Assembly: GCA_949289625.1 (NCBI GenBank) | Contig: CASEPH010000491.1 | Coordinates: forward strand, 1 to 43,168 | DNA: 43,168 bases | Direction: 5' to 3' | DNA from: an uncultured Clostridia bacterium | GTDB lineage: Bacteria; Bacillota_A; Clostridia; Oscillospirales; Oscillospiraceae | Part shown: positions 23,515 through 32,928 of the stretch, one piece after another | Layout: each line of letters starts with the position of its first letter | Position numbering within the stretch: position 1 is the first letter of the stretch | The notes under the pieces: generated by a model | The model's input: only the letters and a program-made list of their open reading frames with translations | The model's database searches: none | Told to the model about the DNA's origin: nothing | Position numbers and translations under genes: made by a program

Positions 23515-24930
23515 TTAGAATCGCAGCACCTTGATAAGGTTGGTGGAACCGCTGATCCCGACGGGAATGCCTGCCGTCACCACAGCCAGATCCTCCTCCT
23601 CCACATAGCCCAGGTCCCAGGCCATGCTGCGGGCCAAATTCAGCAGCTTGTCGGTGGAGTCCACCACCGGCACCAGCGCCGTTTCCACGCCCCATACCAG
23701 CGCCAACAGCCGTCTGGTCTTTTCGTCCACCGTCAGCGCCAGCACCGGGCAGCCGGGCTGGAAACGAGCCACTGCTTTGGCGGTGATTCCCCGCTGTGTG
23801 ACAGTGACAATGGCTTTGGCCTCCAATTCCATGGCCGTGGTACAGCAGGCTCTGGATATGGCCGCCCCCACATTTCTGCTGTGGCGGAATTCCAATTCCC
23901 GAAACGCTTTCCAATAGTCTATGCTCTCCTCCACATGGGTGGCAATTTCCGCCATATTCCGCAGGGCCTCCAAGGGATATTTTCCAGAAGCCGTCTCTCC
24001 CGAGAGCATAATAGCACTGGCTCCATCAAACACCGCCTGGGCCACATCGTTGACCTCTGCTCGGGTGGGCCGGGGATTCCGGATCATGGAGTCCAGCATC
24101 TGGGTGGCAATGATCACGTTTTTTCCAGACTGCCGGCACTTGCTGACGATCTCCTTTTGCAGCAGCGGTACTTGGTAGGAGGGCACCTCCACCCCGAGAT
24201 CTCCCCGGGCCACCATAACGCCGTCGGCCACAGCGATGATCTCGTCGATATTGTCAATTCCCTGCTGATTCTCGATCTTCGCAATGATCTCCATATTATT
24301 GGCACCGATCTGGCTGAGCAGAGCGCGAATGTCCAAAATATCCTGGGCGGAACGAGTGAAGGACGCTGCAATAAAATCAAAGCCGTTTTCCACCGCAAAG
24401 AGGATATCGCTGCGATCCTTCTTAGACAGGAAGGGTAGATCCACCGGCGTTCCCGGCAGGTTGACCCCTTTGCGGTCCCGTACCTCACCGCCGTTGTTGA
24501 CGGTACACACCACATCCTGCCCCTGGATTTCATGAACGACCAGCTCAATCAAACCATCGTCAATACAGATCTTGCTGCCAGGCTGCACCACATTGGCCAA
24601 ATTGGGATAAGTGGTACTGCATCCGGTGGCATCTCCCATCCGCTCCTGACTATACAAGGTAAAGGTATCCCCCGCATGGAGTTCTGCGCTACCCCCTGCA
24701 AACAGACCGGTCCGGATCTCCGGCCCCTTGGTATCGCACATGGCCGCAATGGGCAAGCCCAGCTCCTCCCGCAGCTCCTGAAGCATATTCAGCCGGGCAA
24801 GGTGGCTATCATGATCCCCATGGGAAAAATTCATCCGGGCTACATTCATGCCCCCAAGGCACAGCTCCCGCAGGACCTCCTTATCGTCGGTGGCAGGGCC
24901 CAATGTGCAAATGATTTTCGTCTTTCGCAT
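23515..24930 (-). CDS. pyk: Pyruvate kinase
   Basis: Last ATP-forming step of glycolysis: phosphoenolpyruvate plus ADP to pyruvate. The 471-residue protein has RKTKIICTLGPA at the start, MNFSHGDH, MCDTKGPEIRTG, the catalytic EIIAKIENQQGIDNID and MVARGDLGVE, and ATQMLDSMIRNPRPTRAEV. It lacks the extra C-terminal PEP-utiliser domain found in Bacillus enzymes. ATG 24930 follows GGAGG with 8-base spacing. It is downstream of gap in the same direction but separated by a strong terminator and its own promoter, so both glycolytic genes can be set independently. Confidence 0.98.
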   Translation of the reverse strand: MRKTKIICTLGPATDDKEVLRELCLGGMNVARMNFSHGDHDSHLARLNMLQELREELGLPIAAMCDTKGPEIRTGLFAGGSAELHAGDTFTLYSQERMGDATGCSTTYPNLANVVQPGSKICIDDGLIELVVHEIQGQDVVCTVNNGGEVRDRKGVNLPGTPVDLPFLSKKDRSDILFAVENGFDFIAASFTRSAQDILDIRALLSQIGANNMEIIAKIENQQGIDNIDEIIAVADGVMVARGDLGVEVPSYQVPLLQKEIVSKCRQSGKNVIIATQMLDSMIRNPRPTRAEVNDVAQAVFDGASAIMLSGETASGKYPLEALRNMAEIATHVEESIDYWKAFRELEFRHSRNVGAAISRACCTTAMELEAKAIVTVTQRGITAKAVARFQPGCPVLALTVDEKTRRLLALVWGVETALVPVVDSTDKLLNLARSMAWDLGYVEEEDLAVVTAGIPVGISGSTNLIKVLRF

Positions 24931-24958
24931 CCTATTCGCCTCCGTAGTCATTTGTTCC

Positions 24959-24987
24959 ATCATAACAGATTTTGTGTCTCCCCTCAA
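24959..24987 (-). promoter_or_regulatory. Promoter of pyk
   Basis: Minus strand TTGAGG (24987-24982), 17 bases, TATGAT (24964-24959). The -35 follows immediately on the T-tract of the gap terminator. Confidence 0.6.
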
Positions 24988-25016
24988 GAAAAAAAGGGCG
25001 CCGCAGCGCCCTTTTT
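24987..25016 (-). terminator. Terminator of gap
   Basis: Minus strand GGGCGC-TGCG-GCGCCC flanked by A5 and followed by T7, starting 7 bases after the gap stop codon. Confidence 0.93.
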
Positions 25017-25022
25017 CAGCCA

Positions 25023-26039
<1,017 letters not shown>

Positions 26040-26201
26040 TTACCTCCATACGCTGTTATATGTGCTTATTGTACGACATGTTCCATACAAGTAGTGTCCG
26101 TAAAAAAACACACTGCCGAACACAGTATGGACCGCTCCCTGAATTTTATTCTCAACGGAGCCCAAGTCATACCACTTGTTACATACGTTTATTACAACAT
26201 T

Positions 26202-26230
26202 ATCATACCATGGGTATTGTAATCTGTCAA
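26202..26230 (-). promoter_or_regulatory. Strong promoter of gap
   Basis: Minus strand TTGACA (26230-26225), 17 bases, TATGAT (26207-26202). The leader to the gap start is about 160 bases; I see no riboswitch in it. The 26034-26387 gap holds this promoter and a divergent one, and no gene. Confidence 0.78.
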
Positions 26231-26285
26231 TGGTTCAGTTGGAATTTTCTCCTTTTTCTTGGAGCCTGGGACGGACAGATCTCCC

Positions 26286-26314
26286 TTGCAAAGCCTGCTG
26301 CTGTGTGCTACCAT
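26286..26314 (+). promoter_or_regulatory. Possible promoter of the Imm-5-like/pepF operon
   Basis: TTGCAA (26286-26291), 17 bases, TACCAT (26309-26314) with TGC before it. The -10 is weak apart from the extension. Confidence 0.45.
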
Positions 26315-26387
26315 GGTTCTGTATTCTGGGCCGGGACCTCTCCCGTGATCGCAATACCGGCCCTTTCTCGATTCCAGGAGGTGCTGT

Positions 26388-26957
26388 ATGTACTGGACAG
26401 AACTTGTTAATACCCGCATCAAAGCCCGCAGGCAGATTCTTTTCTCCAAAGAAGATCCCCTTTTGCAGCCGCTGACGCAGGCCCTTTCCCGTCAGAACCG
26501 GCGAACCGTGGTTCTTTGGGCGTTGGAGCAAGCGGAAGCCTCCGCGGCCTTGCTCGCCAGAAAGTACCCCAGAGAACTTCGCCCCCAGGAGGCCGTGGAT
26601 GCTGCCCGGGCCTGGTCTGCCGGCTATATCAAAATGCCTCTTGCGCGGCAGGCAATCCTATCCTGTCACGGTCTGGCAAAAGAACTGGACGACCCGGCAG
26701 ATCAAGCCCTGTGCCACGCCGTGGGACAGGCTGCCAGTGTGGTTCACACCCCCGACCACGCCATGGGTTATCCCATCTATGCGCTGACCGCCCTGGTCCG
26801 CCGGGAAGGCTGGCCCCAGTGCGCCTCCCAAATTCAACGCCAGGCAGACCGCTATCTGGACCGACTGCTGTACTGGCAGCAGGCAGAACCAGCACATTCT
26901 GGCCCCTGGGCCTCCTTTCTCCACCGGGAAACGGTTGAGGAAGCGGAAGAAATCTGA
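26388..26957 (+). CDS. Imm-5-like putative immunity protein
   Basis: A 189-residue all-helical cytoplasmic protein. Motifs match the Imm-5-like family as I know it: TVVLWALEQAEASAALLARKYP, LRPQEAVDAARAWSAG, KMPLARQAILSCHGLAKEL, and AVGQAASVVHTPDHAMGYPIYAL with the conserved HxxDHA-like histidines. The family is named from toxin-immunity contexts, but many members are chromosomal and lone. No toxin, WXG100 or polymorphic-toxin gene is near; the next genes are pepF and an acyltransferase. AGGAGGTG precedes the ATG. It is first in a likely four-gene operon ending at 31157. Its true role may be unrelated to immunity. Confidence 0.75.
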   Translation: MYWTELVNTRIKARRQILFSKEDPLLQPLTQALSRQNRRTVVLWALEQAEASAALLARKYPRELRPQEAVDAARAWSAGYIKMPLARQAILSCHGLAKELDDPADQALCHAVGQAASVVHTPDHAMGYPIYALTALVRREGWPQCASQIQRQADRYLDRLLYWQQAEPAHSGPWASFLHRETVEEAEEI

Positions 26958-26999
26958 TACAATACAGAAAAGAACAATTAGGAAAGGAAGCATGGCATT

Positions 27000-28787
27000 A
27001 TGGCACTTCTGTCCCGAAAGGATATGGATCCCAATTTTCAGTGGAAACTGGAGGATATTTTCCCCTCCCTGGAGGCCTGGGAGGCAGCCTATACCAAGGC
27101 TCAGGCCGATGTGGAGGCGCTTTCCTCCCTGCCCGGCACACTGAAGGTGTCAAAGGAAGCGTTAAAGGCAGGTCTGGATCAGATCTACGCCACACTGCAG
27201 CCCGTGGAGCTGCTGTACCTCTACGCCTCCCTTTATAAAAGCGGTGACAACGGAGATCCGCAGGCCCAGCGGCTGGAAGGCCGGGCCATGAATCTCTATG
27301 TGTCCCTGTCCACCGCCATTAGCTTTGTGGACCCGGAAATTCTGTCTATCCCGGAGGAAACCCTGTCCGCCTGGATGGCAGATCCCCTGCTGGCGGACTA
27401 CCGCCACATTCTGGAGGACACAGACCGGATGCGGCCCTATACCCTGTCCGCCGTCCAGGAGAAGATGCTCTCCCAGCTCTCCGACGCCGCCTCCACACCA
27501 GACAACGTATTTACCATGCTGGAAAGCGTGGATATGACCTTCCCGGACATCACCGGAGAGGATGGGGCACCTGCGCCTCTGACCCACGGCAACTACGGCC
27601 TCTATCGGGAAAGCCGGGTCCAGTCCGTCCGGAAGGAGGCCTTTGAGGTCTATCACGGGGAATTTCAGCGGTATATCAATACCTTTGCGGCCATGTATGC
27701 GGGCCAGGTCAAACTGGATACCTATTTTTCCGATGTGCGGGGTTACAGCTCCGCTGCGGAAAAGAGCCTGTATGCCAATAACGTGCCGTTGTCCGTCTAT
27801 GACAGCCTGATGGAGGCGGTCCACGGCGGTCTGGGTACCATGAAGCAGTATCTTGCGCTCCGGAAAAAAGTCCTGGGGCTGGACACCCTGAATATGTATG
27901 ACCTGTACTGCCCCATGGTGGAGGACGTCCACTATGAGATCGACTACGAAACCTCCAAGGCCATGGTGAAGGAGGCCCTGCTGCCCCTGGGCGCGGATTA
28001 TCAGAAACTGCTGGACAAGGCCTATCACGAGCACTGGATGGACGTCTATGAGAACAAAGGAAAAACCACCGGTGCCTTCTCCTGCGGGGTCTACGGAGTG
28101 CATCCCTATGTGCTGCTGAACTTCACCAACTCTCTGGAGGACGTGTTCACCATGGCCCACGAACTGGGCCACGCCATGCACTCCTATCTGTCCTCCGAGA
28201 AAAACTCCTACGCCAACCATGACTACCGGCTGCTGGTGGCCGAGGTGGCTTCCACCGTCAACGAGGTGCTTCTCACCAAGCATCTGCTGCGGGTGGAGAC
28301 GGACCGGAAAAAGCGGGCCTATCTCCTGAATCATTTGCTGGAGAGCTTCCGTACCACCGTGTTCCGTCAGACGCTCTTTGCCGAATTCGAGCGGAAAGCC
28401 CACGAGATGTACCAGGCCGGAGAACCCCTCACCGCCGAAACCCTGTCCAAGCTATATCATGAGCTCAACGAACTCTACTATCAGGGTGCGGAGGTCAATC
28501 CCCTTCAGGACGCCGAATGGGCCCGAATCCCCCATTTTTACAGCTCCTTCTATGTATACCAGTACGCCACCGGCTTCTGCTCCGCTGTGGCCATTGCCGA
28601 CAGCATCTACGAAACCGGAGACCCCAGCAATTATCTGCGTTTCCTTTCCACTGGCGGCAGCGATTATCCCTTGGAAGAGCTGAAGATCGCCGGGGTGGAT
28701 ATCACCAAACCGGATGTGGTGGATCGGGCGCTGAAGGTCTTTGCCGACACCCTGGCGGAACTGACGGAGCTGCTGGAAACACTGTAA
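27000..28787 (+). CDS. pepF: Oligoendopeptidase F (M3 metallopeptidase)
   Basis: Cytoplasmic zinc peptidase that cuts short peptides. The 595-residue protein has the N-terminal helical region FQWKLEDIFPSLEAWE, the family block GAFSCGVYGVHPYVLLNF, and the zinc site MAHELGHAMHSY with His387, Glu388 and His391; the third ligand Glu is in LLVAEVASTVNE. Length matches the PepF type. ATG 27000 is chosen because AAAGGAAG stands 9 bases before it; ATG 26992 is out of frame and too close. It is 42 bases after the Imm-5-like gene and 34 before the acyltransferase. With the M18 enzyme downstream, it completes peptides to amino acids. Confidence 0.97.
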   Translation: MALLSRKDMDPNFQWKLEDIFPSLEAWEAAYTKAQADVEALSSLPGTLKVSKEALKAGLDQIYATLQPVELLYLYASLYKSGDNGDPQAQRLEGRAMNLYVSLSTAISFVDPEILSIPEETLSAWMADPLLADYRHILEDTDRMRPYTLSAVQEKMLSQLSDAASTPDNVFTMLESVDMTFPDITGEDGAPAPLTHGNYGLYRESRVQSVRKEAFEVYHGEFQRYINTFAAMYAGQVKLDTYFSDVRGYSSAAEKSLYANNVPLSVYDSLMEAVHGGLGTMKQYLALRKKVLGLDTLNMYDLYCPMVEDVHYEIDYETSKAMVKEALLPLGADYQKLLDKAYHEHWMDVYENKGKTTGAFSCGVYGVHPYVLLNFTNSLEDVFTMAHELGHAMHSYLSSEKNSYANHDYRLLVAEVASTVNEVLLTKHLLRVETDRKKRAYLLNHLLESFRTTVFRQTLFAEFERKAHEMYQAGEPLTAETLSKLYHELNELYYQGAEVNPLQDAEWARIPHFYSSFYVYQYATGFCSAVAIADSIYETGDPSNYLRFLSTGGSDYPLEELKIAGVDITKPDVVDRALKVFADTLAELTELLETL

Positions 28788-28821
28788 CCGGTCTGGCGGG
28801 GAAACGGAGGAAGTTGAAACG

Positions 28822-29832
28822 ATGGAAACAAATCGCATCGGATACTGGGACAATGTCAAGGGCATCCTGATTTTTCTGGTGGTGCTGGCCCATTATTACG
28901 GCACCGGCATGGTCTATGGAACGGAACACACCGGGGCGCTGCTGGTCCCCGTATCCATCTACACGTTCATCTATCTGTTCCACATGCCCCTGTTTGCCTT
29001 CATCTCCGGCTATTTCTCCAAAAATACGGAGAAATGCCGGCGGCAGGCCTTTTCCCAGCTGCTGCTTCCCTATCTGGTGGTCAATACCATTTGTGTGCTG
29101 CTGGATCGGGAAACCGTGAATCCCCTGTTCTCACCCTATGGACCCATGTGGTACCCCCTGGCCCTGTTTTTGTGGCGTATGGTGGCCAAGGATGTGGGCA
29201 AACTGAAGTACAGCTGGCTCTGGGCCCTGGCCTTTGCTCTGATCTCCTCCGTCCTGATGCCGGGTAAAAACTATGTGTCCCTGAACGACGCCATCACCTT
29301 TTTCCCCTGCTTTATGCTGGGTCTGGAGACCGGGCCGGAAACCATCCAAAAGATCCGGAAGCTGCCCCATTGGCTCTGCATCGGTGTGCTGGTCTGCGCA
29401 ATGGCCTGCTCGGCCATTGTTCTGGGCCCGCTCCATCAAAGCTTTTTGAACGTTTGCTTCTTCTGCCGGAACTATGTGCTGGCCCCGGAAAGCCTGATCT
29501 ATCTGGGAGTGGACATCCTTCGCTATGGTGTGGCCGCCGTGATGAGCGTGTGCGTTCTCAATCTGGTCCCCAGCCGCACCAGCTTTTTGACCCGGCTGGG
29601 CAAAAACACCCTGACCATCATGTTCCTCCACTCCATCCCCCATCTGCGGGACGGGCTGTACGCCCTCAATCCACTGCCCCATAACATCCCCTTTTCCATG
29701 GTGTGGTGGACCCTGTGGTCCCTGCTGGCCACGGTCCTGCTGGGCAGCCCGCCGGTGGCCCATGGCTTTCAAAGGGTTATGGATTGGCTGCGCCGCATAC
29801 TTCCCAAAAAGGCCCCGGCAGTCTCAGAATAA
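28822..29832 (+). CDS. Integral membrane acyltransferase (Acyl_transf_3 type)
   Basis: A 336-residue polytopic protein with about ten helices. The N-terminal signature RIGYWDNVKGILIFLVVLAH contains the conserved Asp, Lys-Gly and His of fucose-4-O-acetylase-like acyltransferases, followed by LFHMPLFAFISGYFSK. GPMWYPLALFLWRM and LTIMFLHSIPHL are also typical. Such proteins O-acylate surface polysaccharides or peptidoglycan from acyl-CoA. Placement between two peptidases gives no clue to the substrate. GGAGGA precedes the ATG. Confidence 0.88.
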   Translation: METNRIGYWDNVKGILIFLVVLAHYYGTGMVYGTEHTGALLVPVSIYTFIYLFHMPLFAFISGYFSKNTEKCRRQAFSQLLLPYLVVNTICVLLDRETVNPLFSPYGPMWYPLALFLWRMVAKDVGKLKYSWLWALAFALISSVLMPGKNYVSLNDAITFFPCFMLGLETGPETIQKIRKLPHWLCIGVLVCAMACSAIVLGPLHQSFLNVCFFCRNYVLAPESLIYLGVDILRYGVAAVMSVCVLNLVPSRTSFLTRLGKNTLTIMFLHSIPHLRDGLYALNPLPHNIPFSMVWWTLWSLLATVLLGSPPVAHGFQRVMDWLRRILPKKAPAVSE

Positions 29833-29864
29833 TATTTTAGATACGAAATCGAGGCAATACACTT

Positions 29865-31157
29865 ATGAATCCAATTACCCGTGAACTCTTTTCCTTTATT
29901 GAAAAAAGCCCCACCAGCTTTCACGCGGTGGAAAATGCCCGGCAAGCCCTGGATGAGGCGGGCTTCAAGCCTCTGCTGGAATCCCGCCCCTGGTCCCTGA
30001 CCCCCGGCCAAGGCTACTATGTGGTCCGCAACCAATCCAGTCTTATTGCCTTCCGGCTGCCGGAAACCATCACCGGCTTTATGGTGGGTGCCGCCCACAC
30101 CGACTCCCCCTGCCTGAAGCTGAAGGAAAATATGGAGCTTCATCTCGAGGGCTATACGAAACTGGACGTGGAAAAGTACGGCGGTATGCTGGTCTATCCT
30201 TGGCTGGATCGGCCCCTCAGCGTGGCCGGTCGGCTGATGGTCCGTTCTGCCCAAGGGGTGGTTTCCCGGCTGGTCAATCTGGACCGGGATCTGCTGGTGA
30301 TCCCCAGTCTGGCCATCCACATGGACCGCAGCGCCAACGAAGCCAAGAAATGGGACGCCCAGACGGATCTTCTGCCCCTGCTGGGAAAAGACAGTCAGAA
30401 GCTGCTGCCGCTGGTAGCCCAGCAAGCTGGGATTTCCCCGGAGGATATTCTCGCCTTCGACCTGTTCGTCTATAATCGGGATCGCGGTACCGTCCTTGGG
30501 CCCAATGAGGAATGGATCCTCTGTCCCCGGCTGGATGATCTACAGTGTGTATTTGGCCTTTTGCAGGGCTTTCTCCGAGCCCAGCAGCCCAAATCCATGC
30601 CGGTGCTGGCCCTCTTTGACAACGAAGAAGTGGGCAGCGAAACCCGTCAGGGTGCTATGTCCACCTTCCTGCTGGACACCCTGCGGCGAATCTGCCTGGC
30701 CCAGACCATGGACGAAGCCGCCTATCTCCGCTGCGTATCCCAGAGCCTCATGGTATCAGCCGACAACGCCCACGGCCTCCATCCCAATCATCCGGAAAAG
30801 GCTGCCCTCACCAATCGGCCAAAACTAGGGGAAGGCGTAGTCATCAAATATGGCGCCCGCTACGCCACCGACGGCCCTTCCGCCGCACTGCTGCGGCATA
30901 TCCTCCGGCAGACAGAGATTCCGGAGCAGGCCTATTTTAACCATTCCAACGTCCCCGGTGGGGGAACCCTGGGCAACATCTCCGGCACCCAGGTCAGCAT
31001 GCACACCGTGGACATCGGCCTGGCCCAGTTGGCCATGCACTCCGCCTGCGAAACCGCCGGAACTGCCGATACGGAATCCCTGATCCGGGCCATGGAGGCC
31101 TGCTTCTCCGCCAGAGTCCTGGAACTGGGTCCGGAGTCCTTTGCCATTGACCTCTGA
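29865..31157 (+). CDS. apeB: M18-family aminopeptidase
   Basis: Dinuclear zinc aminopeptidase that removes N-terminal residues, often acidic ones. The 430-residue protein shows GAAHTDSPCLKLK (first metal His and Asp near 78-80), WILCPRLDDLQ, FDNEEVGSETRQG with the catalytic Glu pair, SADNAHGLHPNHP, and NVPGGGTLGNISG near the end. The ribosome site is only GAGG at longer spacing, so it may depend on coupling with the acyltransferase gene 32 bases upstream. It is last in the operon; an inverted repeat at 31245 may end the transcript. The symbol is used for the family, not for proven specificity. Confidence 0.95.
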   Translation: MNPITRELFSFIEKSPTSFHAVENARQALDEAGFKPLLESRPWSLTPGQGYYVVRNQSSLIAFRLPETITGFMVGAAHTDSPCLKLKENMELHLEGYTKLDVEKYGGMLVYPWLDRPLSVAGRLMVRSAQGVVSRLVNLDRDLLVIPSLAIHMDRSANEAKKWDAQTDLLPLLGKDSQKLLPLVAQQAGISPEDILAFDLFVYNRDRGTVLGPNEEWILCPRLDDLQCVFGLLQGFLRAQQPKSMPVLALFDNEEVGSETRQGAMSTFLLDTLRRICLAQTMDEAAYLRCVSQSLMVSADNAHGLHPNHPEKAALTNRPKLGEGVVIKYGARYATDGPSAALLRHILRQTEIPEQAYFNHSNVPGGGTLGNISGTQVSMHTVDIGLAQLAMHSACETAGTADTESLIRAMEACFSARVLELGPESFAIDL

Positions 31158-31217
31158 TCGAGTCCTGGTCAGTATGGCCACTTTCTACAGAATGACAACC
31201 TCCGCACAGAATGATAC

Positions 31218-31247
31218 TTGCAATTCGTACCATTTCCCCGCTATAAT
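31218..31247 (+). promoter_or_regulatory. Promoter of the leaderless beta-helix gene
   Basis: TTGCAA (31218-31223), 18 bases, TATAAT (31242-31247). Transcription should begin near 31254, inside the following inverted repeat. Confidence 0.65.
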
Positions 31248-31274
31248 GAGTGTGGCAGCAATGCCACACTCATT
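31245..31274 (+). promoter_or_regulatory. Perfect 13-bp inverted repeat overlapping the -10 and start site
   Basis: AATGAGTGTGGCA-GCAA-TGCCACACTCATT. It overlaps the last bases of TATAAT, the position of a repressor operator. The TTTTGCTTT after it means the same dyad could also terminate the upstream peptidase operon. Confidence 0.6.
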
Positions 31275-31299
31275 TTGCTTTGGAAAGAAGGTCTTTTTT

Positions 31300-32682
31300 A
31301 TGGCGCAATTGACCGGTAAGGAAATTACCATCGTTCCCAGAATTCCCTATGTTCCCATCGAACCCTGGGATTGGTTTAAAGAAAATGGCATCGAAGATAA
31401 GCAGGGTGGGCCTCCCCCCATGGGTGCCGGCCCCGTCATGACCCCATCCATCCATATCAAGGACGGCAAACTGGTTTCCGTTCCTGCCGCCACTGTCTAC
31501 GGTGGCGACATCACCGACGAAACCGCTTCCGATGTGCGGATCGTGGCCTATGATGGTGCCATCGGCGGCATCTATGCCGAGGGCAAAGACACGGACTATA
31601 CCGTGGAAGGTGCTGTGATCTGCCTGTCCGGCGACGGACAGGGCCTGGGAGAGAAATCCGCCGGTGCAGGCGTATCTGATCATGCAACCCTGACCCTGAA
31701 GGACTGCCTGATTGACACCTGGGGCCTTTCCCGCACCTCCACCTCCGCCAGCGGCGGCAGCGTTCTGCGGGTCTACGACTCCATCATCGCCAGCCACGGC
31801 GCTCCCTATGGCGAGGACGCTCCTGGGGAAGCACCCAAGATGAATCCTCCGGCTCCGCTGGAGATTCAGGGCAACAACCGGACCCACTGCACCGTGCAGA
31901 ACTCCTACAGCTACTTCTATAACTCCCTGATTACCTGTGATGGCTGGGCCGCGCTGTCCACCGATGCCTCCAACGGCTTTGTCTATCTGGAAGCCAACGA
32001 CTGCAAGGTGGTATCCACAAAATCCGGCTACGGCGCTTATGCCGACTGGGGCTGCCATGACGTATTCAACGACTGCAAATTCGATGTGGCCTGCCAGGCT
32101 GCTATTATTGCCGGCGAAGCCAGCGTGAAATTCACCGGTTCCGAGCTCAAATGCGGCACCTATCTGGCGCTGATGCACTGCGTCATGGGCCGCCACACCG
32201 AAGTGGGGGAACTGACTCTGACAGACTGCGACGTGAAGACTGGCAAGACCGCCATCGAAGTCCATGGTCAGAACGTGGTGGTTTCCCTGGAGAACTGCAA
32301 CATTGAAACCGGCGGCGCGCTGATGCGGACCTGCAAAAACCAGGACGCCAACGCCGCCCGGGTCAACGGCCGTCCCACCCCCGGCGACGAGCTGCGGCTC
32401 AAGGATATGTCCGTCACCGGCGACATCCTCCACGAGGATCCCGAGCGAGACTGCCGGGTCTATCTGACCTCCACCAGTCTCACCGGCGCCATTCAGAACG
32501 CCGCCCTTATCATGGATCAGGGCAGCCGCTGGTTCGCCACCAGCGACTCCACCGTGACGCTGGCCAGCGATCTGGAATCCGCCCAGGTGGATGCTCCCGC
32601 AGGCGTTACCATTACCATGAAGGCCTCTGCTGGCCAGGGCACCTATACCCTGTCCTCCGGCGGCACACTGATTGTGGAATAA
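31300..32682 (+). CDS. Beta-helix protein without an export signal (paralog of the anchored surface protein)
   Basis: A 460-residue protein. It starts MAQLTGKEITIVPRIPYVPI with no signal peptide, lipobox or membrane helix, so it is predicted cytoplasmic unless exported by another route. A short GGPPPMGAGP tract lies at about 36-45. The rest is beta-helix repeats, such as ATLTLKDCLIDTWG, VLRVYDSIIASHG and ELTLTDCDVKTGKTAIEV. Several Cys residues recur at the same place in the repeats (KDC, NDC, TDC, ENC). The order of motifs matches the protein at 20211 through WAALSTDASN, KSGYGAY and the following strand. AGAAGG at 31286-31291 fits ATG 31300; earlier in-frame ATGs lie within or before the promoter. 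Function is unknown. Confidence 0.82.
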   Translation: MAQLTGKEITIVPRIPYVPIEPWDWFKENGIEDKQGGPPPMGAGPVMTPSIHIKDGKLVSVPAATVYGGDITDETASDVRIVAYDGAIGGIYAEGKDTDYTVEGAVICLSGDGQGLGEKSAGAGVSDHATLTLKDCLIDTWGLSRTSTSASGGSVLRVYDSIIASHGAPYGEDAPGEAPKMNPPAPLEIQGNNRTHCTVQNSYSYFYNSLITCDGWAALSTDASNGFVYLEANDCKVVSTKSGYGAYADWGCHDVFNDCKFDVACQAAIIAGEASVKFTGSELKCGTYLALMHCVMGRHTEVGELTLTDCDVKTGKTAIEVHGQNVVVSLENCNIETGGALMRTCKNQDANAARVNGRPTPGDELRLKDMSVTGDILHEDPERDCRVYLTSTSLTGAIQNAALIMDQGSRWFATSDSTVTLASDLESAQVDAPAGVTITMKASAGQGTYTLSSGGTLIVE

Positions 32683-32692
32683 GAGCTCTTTT

Positions 32693-32727
32693 GGGCGTAC
32701 CGCAACCATGGCGGTACGCCCTTTTTT
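32693..32727 (+). terminator. Terminator of the leaderless beta-helix gene
   Basis: Stem GGGCGTACCGC/GCGGTACGCCC, 7-base loop, then TTTTTT. Confidence 0.95.
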
Positions 32728-32819
32728 ACTATTCCTGGTGGCTTTCTGTTTCATTTTGTTTTAAAGCGGTTAAATTTGCGCGGATTTCCTGCGAACGACC
32801 TTTTCTTTCCAGGGATTCA

Positions 32820-32828
32820 TGCTATAAT
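32820..32828 (+). promoter_or_regulatory. Extended -10 promoter of the carbohydrate-binding beta-helix gene
   Basis: TGC followed by a perfect TATAAT (32823-32828), with a weak -35 region. Transcription should start near 32835. Confidence 0.65.
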
Positions 32829-32832
32829 GCTA

Positions 32833-32861
32833 GTTAGTTTCTAGTTGCAAATGAAACTAAC
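32833..32861 (+). promoter_or_regulatory. Perfect 9-bp inverted repeat at the start site of the carbohydrate-binding gene
   Basis: GTTAGTTTC-N11-GAAACTAAC, 29 bases in all, starting 5 bases after the TATAAT. Position and size suit a TetR- or MarR-like repressor, but no such gene is in the window. Confidence 0.55.
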
Positions 32862-32928
32862 CTGGATTTAGAACGGCATTCCCAATAGTTTGCCAGCTCT
32901 ATCGTCCCGGGAGAAGGGAAGTGTATCC

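Noticed and set aside
26176..26197. TTGT...ACAA upstream of gap as a Rex redox site
   Set aside because: The arms are 14 bases apart; Rex sites have 10 and a TTAA core. The inner bases do not pair.
31141..31299. N-terminal extension of the leaderless beta-helix protein to reach an export signal
   Set aside because: The extension overlaps the M18 peptidase gene and the promoter, has no ribosome site, and its residues do not form a signal peptide.
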